DNA of 42,111 nucleotides from Streptomyces misionensis. Lineage in GTDB: Bacteria > Actinomycetota > Actinomycetes > Streptomycetales > Streptomycetaceae. How positions within the stretch are numbered: the stretch's first letter is position 1; each line of letters starts with the position of its first letter. The stretch lies in the NCBI RefSeq assembly GCF_007896895.1, contig NZ_VOGW01000183.1, positions 85,185 through 127,295 on the forward strand, read 5' to 3'. Below are positions 16,755 through 24,375 of this stretch, one piece after another. The notes under the pieces are model-generated. The model saw only the letters and a program-made list of their open reading frames with translations. It was not told where the DNA came from and ran no database searches. A program made the translations under genes and the position numbers.

Positions 16755-19457
16755 TTAAGACGGGCGTGAGCCGGCGCCGGGCATCGGCGAGCGCTCGGGT
16801 CGGCTCACCGGAGCAGAGCCGCTGCCTCCACGGCGCTCGAAGTGTGCCCTGGCCGCCAGGAGACCTGCGGCGTAGAGGATCAGAACAGCGGTGAGCAGCA
16901 GGTAGAACACGGCGGACATGGCGGTCAGGCCGAGCATCGGGCCCAGCGGTGAAGGGGGAAGCGCCAGGCCGATGACGGCAAGGGCCAGTGCCGCCCAGGC
17001 GACCGGGCCCGGTCTGCGGAATTCAGCCGTACGGCGGCCCACGCGCAGCAACATCATCACCATGGCCTGGGTGATCAGGTTCTCCGTGAACCACCCGGAG
17101 TGGAACACCGCCTCGTCGTTCAGTGTCCCCGTCCCGTGCATCGCGAGGGCGAGGACACCGAAGGTGGCCAGGTCGGCGACGGCGTTGAGGACACCGAAGC
17201 CGGTGATGAAGCCCAGCAGGTCCCTTGGGTCCAGTACGGTCGGCCGGCGTAGGGCGGTGGGGGCGGGTCGGTCGTGTGCGAAGGTGAGCTGGGCGGCGTC
17301 GAAGCACAGGTTCTGCAGCAGGACCTGGGCCGGGAGCATCGACAGGAAGGGCAGCAGCAGACCGGCGCAGAGCATCGCGAGGACGTTGCCCAGGTTGGAC
17401 GACAGCGTGATGCGCAGGTAGGTGACGATGTTGCCGCCCGCGTGCCGGCCCGCGGCGACGGCGTGCGCGATCGCGGTGAGGTCCTTCTCGGCCAGCACCA
17501 CGTCGGCGCCTTCCCGGGCCACGTCGGCGGCATTGCGGGGGGCGATGCCGACGTCGGCGGCGCGCAGCGCGGGCAGGTCGTTGACGCCGTCGCCGAGGAA
17601 GCCCACGGTGTGTCCGACGGTGCGCAGGGCCTCGGTGATCCGGGCCTTGTGCTCCGGGGTGCAGCGCGCGAAGACGGTCGTACGGGAGGCGACCGCGGCG
17701 AGCTCGGCGTCCGACAGGAGGTCGATGCCGTCGGCGGTGAGGACGGCATCCGCGGCGACCGGGATCCCCAGATCGATGCAGGCGCGGACGGCCGTTCCCG
17801 GATGGTCGCCGGTGAGGACCTTGACGGTGACGCTCCGGTTGGTGAGGACCTTCAGGGCATCGGCGGCGGTGGGCGCGAGCGCGTCCCGCAGGGTGATCAG
17901 GCCCCGGAAGGTCAGGCCGCGTGCATCGGTCAGCGTGTAGTCGCGCCGGCGAGAGGATCGCTCCGCGGTGGCGACCGCCAGGACGCGTACCCCGCCGTCG
18001 GCCTGCCGGGCGGCGAGGGCGCGCAGCCGTTCCCGCTCGTCGTCCGCGAGGAAACAGCGGTCCAGAACGGCCTCGACGTCTCCCTTGACGACCAGCGTGT
18101 GCATGCCGAGCCGGCCGGGGGTGCGCACGACCGCCACGGAGAGACGTCGGTCCGGGGCGAAGGGCACGGTCGCGACCCCGTCATAGGCCGTGAGCGCGTC
18201 CTCGTCGACGGCGTCCAGGATCGCCTCGTCGAAGGCGTCGGGTTCTGGCAGGTCGGCAAGTTGGAGGGTCCACCAGGCGTTGACGGCGGCCCAGTGCAGG
18301 ACCTCGGAGTCCTCCCGACCGTCCGGGCCCAGGGAGCGGTCGGTGACGGGCCGATCCTGGGTGAGGGTACCGGTCTTGTCCAGGCACAGCACGTCGACGG
18401 CGCCGACGTCGTGCAGGGCCGGCAGGCGCTTGACGATCACGCCGTGCGTGCGGGCCAGCAGCGAGGCACCACGGGCCAGGCAGAGAGTGACGAGGACCGG
18501 CAGCATCTCCGGGGTCAGCCCGACCGCGACCGCCACGGCGAACGGCAGCGTCTCCAGGCCGCGATCGCGCAGCGCCGCGTTCGCCATCAGCACCAGCGGC
18601 GGGGTGAGCAGCATGAACCGGATGAGGATCCAGGAGATGCCGTGGACGGAACGGTCGAAGGCACTCGCCTCCGACCGACCGGCCCTGCGCTCGTGCGCCG
18701 CGGCGAACCGGGTGCGCGCGCCGGTCGCGGAAATCACCGCGGTGGCACTTCCGGAGGCCACGCTGCTGCCCTGGAAGCAGAGCTGCGGCTGGGAGAACAG
18801 CCCGCCGCCGGCCGCGCGAGGCAGGTCGTCTGCGGATTTGGCGACGGGTGCGGACTCCCCGGTCAGCGCGGCCTGGTGCACGGTGAGGCCGCTCGCCCGC
18901 AGCAGGCGTACGTCCGCCGGCACCAGGTCGCCCGGCCCCAGCCGGATCACGTCTCCGGGCACCAGCTCGGCCACCGGTACCTCACGGGTCGCCGGGGCCG
19001 CCTCCTCGTCGGCCCGCCGGAGCACGGTGGCGGTCGTAGCGACCAGCTCACGCAGTGCCGCCGTGGACCGGTCGGCCCGGTGTTCCCCGGAGGCCCGCAG
19101 GACGCAGCTCACCACGACGAGCAGCAGGATCACCGAGGCGGTACTCCAGGCGGAGACCGCCGCCGAAACCAGCCCGAGGCAGGCCAGCACCGCGGTGAAC
19201 GGGTCCCGCAGGCTTCTCAGGAACAGCCGTGGCCAGGAGGCCGCGCGCCAGCCCGGGCCGGTGTTCTCCCCAAGCCGCGCCAGCCGCTCCTCGGCCTGCG
19301 CCTCGGTCAGACCACGCGGCCCGCTGTCCAGCCGGCGCAACGTCTCCAGCACGGTCGGCGCGGACAGGATCTGCGGAGCCCCTTCCCGGGGTGCGCATAC
19401 GGCCGACGGGCCAGGCAGCTCCGCGTCCTGCCCCGGTGCCGCGGTGGTCTCAGCCAC
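16755..19457 (-). CDS. MgtA-type magnesium-translocating P-type ATPase
   Basis: About 900 residues. It has the P-type ATPase set: actuator motif ALTGESAPVAKS, phosphorylation site VLCLDKTGTLTQDRPV, and hinge FLGDGVNDLPALRAADVGIA. The segment VGLTPEMLPVLVTLCLARGA is diagnostic of the MgtA/MgtB branch (Mg2+ import). A GTG at 19457 is preferred; it overlaps the ArsR stop by eight bases, so the genes are translationally coupled. A longer reading from 19493 adds 12 residues inside arsR. Substrate could be another divalent ion. The coupling to an ArsR-family repressor suggests metal-responsive control. Confidence 0.88.
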   Translation of the reverse strand: MAETTAAPGQDAELPGPSAVCAPREGAPQILSAPTVLETLRRLDSGPRGLTEAQAEERLARLGENTGPGWRAASWPRLFLRSLRDPFTAVLACLGLVSAAVSAWSTASVILLLVVVSCVLRASGEHRADRSTAALRELVATTATVLRRADEEAAPATREVPVAELVPGDVIRLGPGDLVPADVRLLRASGLTVHQAALTGESAPVAKSADDLPRAAGGGLFSQPQLCFQGSSVASGSATAVISATGARTRFAAAHERRAGRSEASAFDRSVHGISWILIRFMLLTPPLVLMANAALRDRGLETLPFAVAVAVGLTPEMLPVLVTLCLARGASLLARTHGVIVKRLPALHDVGAVDVLCLDKTGTLTQDRPVTDRSLGPDGREDSEVLHWAAVNAWWTLQLADLPEPDAFDEAILDAVDEDALTAYDGVATVPFAPDRRLSVAVVRTPGRLGMHTLVVKGDVEAVLDRCFLADDERERLRALAARQADGGVRVLAVATAERSSRRRDYTLTDARGLTFRGLITLRDALAPTAADALKVLTNRSVTVKVLTGDHPGTAVRACIDLGIPVAADAVLTADGIDLLSDAELAAVASRTTVFARCTPEHKARITEALRTVGHTVGFLGDGVNDLPALRAADVGIAPRNAADVAREGADVVLAEKDLTAIAHAVAAGRHAGGNIVTYLRITLSSNLGNVLAMLCAGLLLPFLSMLPAQVLLQNLCFDAAQLTFAHDRPAPTALRRPTVLDPRDLLGFITGFGVLNAVADLATFGVLALAMHGTGTLNDEAVFHSGWFTENLITQAMVMMLLRVGRRTAEFRRPGPVAWAALALAVIGLALPPSPLGPMLGLTAMSAVFYLLLTAVLILYAAGLLAARAHFERRGGSGSAPVSRPERSPMPGAGSRPS

Positions 19458-19812
19458 CGGTCCCGCGCAGCTCGCGCACCAGCGCGAGGGCATGCTGCGA
19501 CCGTGCCGTCAGCTGCCCGACCATCACCCGCACCACGGTGACGACGTCCGGGTCATCGACGTAGTACACCTGCCGCCGGCCCTCGCGGCGGGAGTTCACG
19601 AGCCCGGCCAGCTTCAGCTTGGCCAGATGCTGGCTGACGGCGGGAAGTGCTCCGCCGACCCGGTCGGCGAGGTGCGTGACGTCGCTCTCGCCCTGCGACA
19701 GCGCCCACATCAGATGGAGCCGGGCTTCGGAGGCGAGCAGTCCGAACGCGGCAGCCGCCTGGGCGAGAACCTCGGCGGACGGATCCTCCACACCACCGAC
19801 GTTCCCCGTCAC
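19450..19812 (-). CDS. ArsR/SmtB-family repressor
   Basis: A 120-residue winged-helix protein, starting at GTG after GGGAGAGAG. It has LASEARLHLMWALSQGESDV, then HLADRVGGALPAVSQHLAKL (recognition helix), then the wing SRREGRRQVYYVDD. The cysteine pair of ArsR-type arsenic/zinc sensors is absent. The C-terminal helix has DPDVVTVVRVMVGQL and a distant His, so a classical alpha-5 metal site is only partly present. It is the first gene of a two- or three-gene unit with the MgtA-like ATPase and probably represses it. The ligand is unknown. Confidence 0.88.
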   Translation of the reverse strand: MTGNVGGVEDPSAEVLAQAAAAFGLLASEARLHLMWALSQGESDVTHLADRVGGALPAVSQHLAKLKLAGLVNSRREGRRQVYYVDDPDVVTVVRVMVGQLTARSQHALALVRELRGTGG

Positions 19813-19949
19813 AGCTCTCTCCCGTCCCGCCTTCTACACAGCCGACACCCATGTGCCCACCCAGTGTAGGCGGCCGAATGCCCGGCGTTCCCGCACCCAG
19901 GACGCAGGAATCAGTCCTCGTAGTAGTTGTTGACCACCACGTCCGGCTA

Positions 19950-20108
19950 GGACTTGTCCGGGCGATCAAGTGCGCAGCCAGATGACCAGGGCCACTGGTG
20001 TGGCGGTGCGGAGGAAGACGTACCCGCGTTTGTCGTTTCGGGTGGCGACTGCTCGGGACTGCTTCCGACGGTTGATCGTCCGCTCGACGGTGTTGCGTTT
20101 CTTGCTGC
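19950..20108 (-). mobile_element. IS5-family transposase C-terminal fragment
   Basis: The minus strand reads RSKKRNTVERTINRRKQSRA, VATRNDKRGYVFLRTATPVA, LVIWLRT, then stops at 19966. This is the conserved C-terminus of IS5-group transposases common in Streptomyces. Only the last ~47 codons and a probable right end (GGACTTGTCCGG near 19950) remain. Its left border joins the truncated terD reading frame directly. Confidence 0.75.
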
Positions 20109-20948
20109 GGGGGCGTGTAGAACGGCGGCGCCGTGGTCTGCACCCGCTGGGCACAGCCGCCGCACACCTGCACCGGCCGGGGCACGCCCCACTGCGGGGA
20201 CCAGGTCACGGTCATCATGCCCGGGCCGTGGTTAGGGTCGAAGAAACACGTCACGGAAGAACTCCCTGTCGGTTGCGGTGACCCTGCGAGCGCGGGGGCT
20301 GACGCGGAGACGACGGTCGGCGTCGGTGCCGTCGGGGTCGGCGGTGCGTATGTAGCGCTGCTCGTCGGCGGCGGGGTGACCGGGGCCGGCCTGACCGGCG
20401 CCGTCTCGCTCAGAACGTCCACCCCGTAGTCGGTGGCGATTCCGGCGAGCCCCGAGGCGTAGCCCTGGCCGACCGCGCGGAACTTTCACTCCGCGCCGTG
20501 CCGGTACAGCTCGCCGAAGACCAGCGCGGTCTCGCTCGACAGGCCGCCGGCCGCGAGGTCGTAGTCGAGGACGCGGATGTGCGCCCGGTGCACCTGCCCG
20601 AAGGTCTGGCTGCGGGGGGCGCCGTCGTAGAGGGACACCGGGAAGACGATCTTCTCGACCTGAGCGGAGACCCCGAAGGGTGAGGTCGACGTGGATCTGC
20701 TGGCCGTCTGCGCCGGCGGGGCTGCCGCTGCCGGAGTGGCGGACCGAACCGTCGGGGCTGGTCAGGTTGTTGAGGAAGACGAAGCGCGCGTCGGACAGCA
20801 CCTTGCCCGACTGGTCGCACAGCAGCGCGCTGGCGTCCAAGTCGTAGCCGGTGTTCGCCTGCCAGCCCAGCCCGACCGTCGCCGCAGTCAGGCCGGGGGC
20901 CTGCTTGCTGAGCGACACGTTGCCGCCCCTGGTCAGGGACGCACTCAC
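20104..20948 (-). pseudogene. terD-family gene broken by frameshift, nonsense codon and IS insertion
   Basis: From GTG 20948 (after GGAGGACGTGC) it reads MSASLTRGGNVSLSKQ and YDLDASALLCDQSGKVLSDA, a calcium-binding TerD domain. The frame shifts near 20678-20683 and resumes as VSAQVEKIVFPVSLYDGA. TGA at 20486-20488 replaces the Trp codon expected in GAEWKFRAVGQGYASGL. The rest of the domain, a Pro/Thr linker and the Streptomyces-type tail CFFDPNHGPG, WSPQWGVPRPVQVCGGCAQR, PPFYTPPQQ follow, then IS5 sequence. Three independent lesions make it a clear pseudogene. The protein would have belonged to the tellurite/stress TerD group. A TTGCGCAA box remains 77 bp upstream. Confidence 0.9.
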
Positions 20949-21025
20949 GCACGTCCTCCGCAGCTGCTTCCGCTCCCCGCCTCCGTCGAGATCAACGTGA
21001 CCCTAAACCCTTGCAGCTCCCCGGC

Positions 21026-21033
21026 TTGCGCAA
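21026..21033 (-). promoter_or_regulatory. TTGCGCAA box before terD
   Basis: Perfect octamer 77 bp before the terD start. It is still intact although the gene is broken. No clear 8-bp partner unit is adjacent; a TTGCAGC lies 15 bp away. Confidence 0.55.
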
Positions 21034-21116
21034 TGTCATGAACCAGTGACAGCACTTCAACGGCTTATCTACCAGTCGCCACAGGGGCTGGCCGGTCCTC
21101 GCGACCATCCATAGGC

Positions 21117-21132
21117 TTGCGCAAACAAGCAA
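21117..21132 (+). promoter_or_regulatory. Doubled TTGC box before the GlsB/YeaQ gene
   Basis: TTGCGCAA-ACAAGCAA, two units at an 8-bp period, 59-75 bp before the GTG start of the membrane protein. Together with the box at 21026 it gives two boxes about 90 bp apart serving divergent genes. Confidence 0.6.
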
Positions 21133-21191
21133 TCCGAAGCACCGGCGTCCGGCGGACCCCGCCCGACCCAACCCGACTGGAGGACAACGAA

Positions 21192-21458
21192 GTGGGCATC
21201 ATCGGCTGGATCATCCTCGGCCTGTTCGCCGGAGGGATCGCCAAGGTCCTGCTGCCCGGCCGCGACCCGGGCGGCCTGATCGGCACCACTCTCATCGGCG
21301 TCGCGGGATCCTTCATCGGCGGCTGGCTCTCCGCCCACTTCCTCCACCGCCACATGGAAAAGAACTTCTTCGATCCCTACACCTGGGGTGCGGCGATCGC
21401 CGGCTCCCTGGTGCTGCTCATCGGCTACCGCATCCTGTTCGGCAACTCTAGGGACTGA
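21192..21458 (+). CDS. GlsB/YeaQ/YmgE-family small membrane protein
   Basis: An 88-residue protein starting at GTG after GGAGG: VGIIGWIILGLFAGGIAKVL, then LPGRDPGGLIGTTLIGVAGS, FIGGWL. Three hydrophobic helices with Gly zippers identify the transglycosylase-associated/GlsB family, a general stress-related membrane family whose molecular role is unclear. The longer open frame from 21117 would run through the TTGC box and has no ribosome site. The gene is intact and divergent from the broken terD. Confidence 0.9.
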   Translation: MGIIGWIILGLFAGGIAKVLLPGRDPGGLIGTTLIGVAGSFIGGWLSAHFLHRHMEKNFFDPYTWGAAIAGSLVLLIGYRILFGNSRD

Positions 21459-21472
21459 CCCGAGTGCCGAGC

Positions 21473-21601
21473 ATGTCATCGGCTACCGCCCTGGTCCGCC
21501 ATGGCGAGGAGCCACCCCGGTACGGCGTCTTCCTCAACCCGTCCAAGGCAGCGCCGCTGGTGCTGACCGCCAACGACGCAGTGGTCCTCGCCGAGCAATG
21601 A
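21473..21601 (+). pseudogene. Possible C-terminal relic of an ion-channel RCK-like domain
   Basis: A 42-codon frame containing YGVFLNPSKAAPLVL and ANDAVVLAEQ, then a stop. The pattern NPxK...ADDxVVVLAE recalls the C-terminus of CASTOR/POLLUX-related channels found in Streptomyces. No upstream part of the gene is present. The identification is tentative. Confidence 0.3.
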
Positions 21602-21991
21602 GACCTTCGGCGGAAACAGGGACGCCGTACCGGGCGAGGGATGTCCGCCGCCCGCATCGGCAGGGCACCATCTCCGATCACAGCACTGGGCTCCTCCTGA
21701 CCGAGCGCGCGACAAAGCGGAGGGTCGACGCATCCGCGCACAGGGCATCTCTCCTGAGGCCCAGCACACGGGGCATGACGTCATCAGGCGTGCGCACCCG
21801 CCAGCATTCCGTCCCCGACGGGCAGGATCCGCCGGGAACCGGCAAGCCATACGGCAGTGCTGCGCTGCGGTGCTGGACCGGCGGCATACCGGAGTCGCGA
21901 GGGCCTGAGGTGCCGTGAGGCCGTATCCGGTCAACCGTCGGCAAGGATCCGTATCCTGCGGCAAGACCCGAGCCCGGAAACGCCCTGTGAG
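21602..21991. other. No gene seen
   Basis: About 390 bp between the channel-like relic and the box before rodA. Open frames exist on both strands but none has a recognisable product or a ribosome site. Confidence 0.5.
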
Positions 21992-22007
21992 TTGCCGCTT
22001 TGCGCAA
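21992..22007 (+). promoter_or_regulatory. Doubled TTGC box before the rodA-like gene
   Basis: TTGCCGCT-TTGCGCAA at an exact 8-bp period, with a third degenerate unit CTGTGCAG. It ends 78 bp before the start codon. TACTAT downstream (22017-22022) could be a -10. Confidence 0.65.
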
Positions 22008-22085
22008 CTGTGCAGCTACTATCTGATCCGAAGATCAAGGGAGCACGGATCCCCGTACTGCCCAGTTGGCCAGAGGGGTGCCGAC

Positions 22086-23285
22086 ATGACCAGCGTGAAG
22101 AGTTTCTCCGTGTCCGGCTACGGCCCCGAACGCCCGTGGTGGACGCGGTTCTTCGCGCGCGACTCCGTGACCCGTCGGCTGGACTGGCCGATACTGTTGT
22201 CGGCCCTCACGTTGTCGTTGATCGGCTCGCTGCTGGTCTACTCCGCGACCCGCAACCGCACCACGATCAACCAGGGCGACCCGCACTACTTCCTCGTCCG
22301 GCATCTGATGAACCTCGGCATCGGGTTCGTCCTGATGATCGGCACGATCTGGCTGGGCCACCGCGCCCTGCGCAACGCCGTGCCGGTCCTCTACGGCCTG
22401 TCCGTCCTCGGCGTGCTGCTGGTGCTCACCCCGCTCGGTGCCACCATCAACGGCAACCGCAACTGGATCGTGCTGGGCGGCGGCTTCTCGCTCCAGCCCT
22501 CGGAGTTCGTGAAGGTCGCGATCGTCCTGGGCATGGCTATGCTGCTGTCGGCCCAGGTCGACGCGGGCGACCGGGCATACCCCGACAGCCGCACCGTGAT
22601 CCAGGCACTGGGGCTGGCCGCCGTACCGATCATGGTCGTGATGATGATGCCGGACCTCGGCTCGACGATGGTCATGACGGTGACGATCCTGGGCGTGCTG
22701 CTGGCCTCGGGCGCGTCCAGCCGGTGGATCTTCGGCCTGCTCACCGTCGGGGTCGTCGGCGCGGTCGCGGTGTGGCAGCTCCATCTGCTGGACGCGTACC
22801 AGATCAACCGGTTCGCGGCCTTCGCCGACCCGAATCTGGACCCCTCCGGCGTCGGCTACAACACCAACCAGGCTCGGATCGCCATCGGGTCTGGCGGCCT
22901 AACGGGGCAGGGGCTATTCCACGGGGCGCAGACCACCGGGCAGTTCGTGCCGGAGCAGCAGACGGACTTCGTGTTCACGGTCGCCGGGGAGGAGTTGGGC
23001 TTCGCCGGCGGCATCCTGATCATCGGCCTGATCGGGGTCATCCTGTGGCGGGCCTGCCGGATCGCGCGGGAGTCGACCGAGCTGTACAGCACGGTCGTCG
23101 CCGCGGGGATCGTCGCCTGGTTCTCGTTCCAGTCCTTCGAGAACATCGGGATGGCGCTCGGCATCATGCCGGTGGCGGGTATCCCGCTGCCGTTCGTCTC
23201 CTACGGCGGCTCGTCCATGTTCGCCGTGTGGGTGGCGGTGGGGCTGCTCCAGTCGATAAAGGTCCAGCGGCCCGTGCAGGCTTAG
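22086..23285 (+). CDS. RodA-like SEDS glycan polymerase (paralogue 2)
   Basis: A 399-residue membrane protein with ten helices. It closely follows the Streptomyces RodA pattern: FSVSGYGPERPW at the N-terminus, LLVYSATRNRT, LTPLGATINGNRNWIVLGGG, RFAAFADPNLDPSGVGYNTN, the catalytic-loop Asp in PEQQTDFVFTVAGEELGF, and PVAGIPLPFVSYGGSSMF. RodA polymerises lipid II during elongation, sporulation or germination. GAGGGG precedes the ATG. Housekeeping rodA of Streptomyces sits in an mre/pbp cluster; none of that is here, so this is a paralogue. Its stop codon overlaps the stop of the convergent hydrolase gene. Confidence 0.93.
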   Translation: MTSVKSFSVSGYGPERPWWTRFFARDSVTRRLDWPILLSALTLSLIGSLLVYSATRNRTTINQGDPHYFLVRHLMNLGIGFVLMIGTIWLGHRALRNAVPVLYGLSVLGVLLVLTPLGATINGNRNWIVLGGGFSLQPSEFVKVAIVLGMAMLLSAQVDAGDRAYPDSRTVIQALGLAAVPIMVVMMMPDLGSTMVMTVTILGVLLASGASSRWIFGLLTVGVVGAVAVWQLHLLDAYQINRFAAFADPNLDPSGVGYNTNQARIAIGSGGLTGQGLFHGAQTTGQFVPEQQTDFVFTVAGEELGFAGGILIIGLIGVILWRACRIARESTELYSTVVAAGIVAWFSFQSFENIGMALGIMPVAGIPLPFVSYGGSSMFAVWVAVGLLQSIKVQRPVQA

Positions 23286-24253
23286 CTCAGCGTCACCGTC
23301 ACCGTCGACACTTCCCCGGACGAGGGCGAGGACGAGGCTACGGACGCGGAGTCGGTGTGCGTCCAGCCCTGGTCTGACGTCGTGCTGCTCCAGCGCCGCC
23401 CGGCGTACGTCACGGACGTGGCGTGCAGTTCGGCGGCGTGGCAGACCAGCCACAGGGCGAGGCACCAGCCCGTGGCCGCCTGATCGGCCGCGATCGGGTA
23501 GCTGACGTTGCCGCCACCGGTCGCGGGCAGGGCGGCCGGCACCCGGCCGAACTCGCGCCGGACGGCTGCCGCGACACCGGCGTCGCCCTGCGGCACCGAG
23601 CCCGCTGCGCCGTTCCCCCCGGCGGGGGCGCTCTCCTCGCCCGAGGCGCCCGACTCGGTTCCGGCCGCCGTGGCTCCGGCCGCCATCGCCGCGCTCACCC
23701 TGCAGCTCAGTGCCGGTCCGTCGTGCCCCGTCAGCACGTTGGCCAGCGTCACCGCCATGTCCTCGTGCTGGGCGTACGCCTCGGGATAGCCGCTGCGCTG
23801 GACCTTCTGCGCGGCGACGGTGACCGGCAGGTCGAGGTAGTCCGGCACCTTGGCCAGCGCGTCGAAGAACCGGCCAGACGCGTAGACGGGGTCACGGATC
23901 TGCGCAGGGCTGCCCCAGCCCTGGGACGGGCGCTGCTGGAACAGGCCGAGGGAATCCCGGTCCCCGTAGCCGAGATTGCGGAGTTTGGACTCCTGGATCG
24001 CGGTCGCCAGGGCGACGGTGACGGCCCGCTCCGGCAGGCCGCGCTCGTGGGCCACGGCCGCGATGGTCGCGGCGTGGGACGCCTGGTCCAGATCGAGCGT
24101 GACCGTCGTACCGTCCAGGCCGTGCGCCGTGCACTCGTCGGGAGTCGTCGAGCGGATGAACCGGACGGCGAAATAGCTCACGAGTGCGAGCACCACGCCC
24201 AGCCCGATCAGTACCGGCCACGCCTTGCGGCGCCCCCCTCTGCGTGCCGCCAC
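23282..24253 (-). CDS. Membrane-anchored lysozyme-fold wall hydrolase-like protein
   Basis: A 323-residue protein starting at GTG after AGGAGGG. It has an N-terminal membrane helix (AWPVLIGLGVVLALVSYFAV) and an extracellular domain with TVALATAIQESKLRNLGYGD, RDSLGLFQQRPSQGWG and DLPVTVAAQKVQRSGYPEAY. The Glu in QESKLRN followed by GLFQQRPSQGWG resembles the active centre of transglycosylase-like domains in actinobacterial wall enzymes. A Gly/Ala/Ser linker (about 185-225) and a C-terminal region ending STVTVTLS follow. Databases often leave relatives as hypothetical or mislabelled. It shares a bidirectional box region with SEDS gene 3 and faces rodA tail-to-tail. Confidence 0.75.
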   Translation of the reverse strand: MAARRGGRRKAWPVLIGLGVVLALVSYFAVRFIRSTTPDECTAHGLDGTTVTLDLDQASHAATIAAVAHERGLPERAVTVALATAIQESKLRNLGYGDRDSLGLFQQRPSQGWGSPAQIRDPVYASGRFFDALAKVPDYLDLPVTVAAQKVQRSGYPEAYAQHEDMAVTLANVLTGHDGPALSCRVSAAMAAGATAAGTESGASGEESAPAGGNGAAGSVPQGDAGVAAAVRREFGRVPAALPATGGGNVSYPIAADQAATGWCLALWLVCHAAELHATSVTYAGRRWSSTTSDQGWTHTDSASVASSSPSSGEVSTVTVTLS

Positions 24254-24291
24254 GCCGACCCTCCTCTTACCTGGCCTCGACTACAGTTCGT

Positions 24292-24307
24292 TTGCGCTGT
24301 TGCGCAA
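24292..24307. promoter_or_regulatory. Doubled TTGC box between divergent wall genes
   Basis: TTGCGCTG-TTGCGCAA at an 8-bp period in the 122-bp gap between the hydrolase-like gene (minus) and SEDS gene 3 (plus). It lies 38 bp and 68 bp from the two starts. AT-rich CATATAACT adjoins it, a candidate -10 in either direction, so one operator could control both genes. Confidence 0.65.
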
Positions 24308-24375
24308 CCATATAACTCTGTTGGCCGTGTCCCCGAGCGGGGTTCAAGGCGATGGACCCGATCGAGGGGGAAGGC

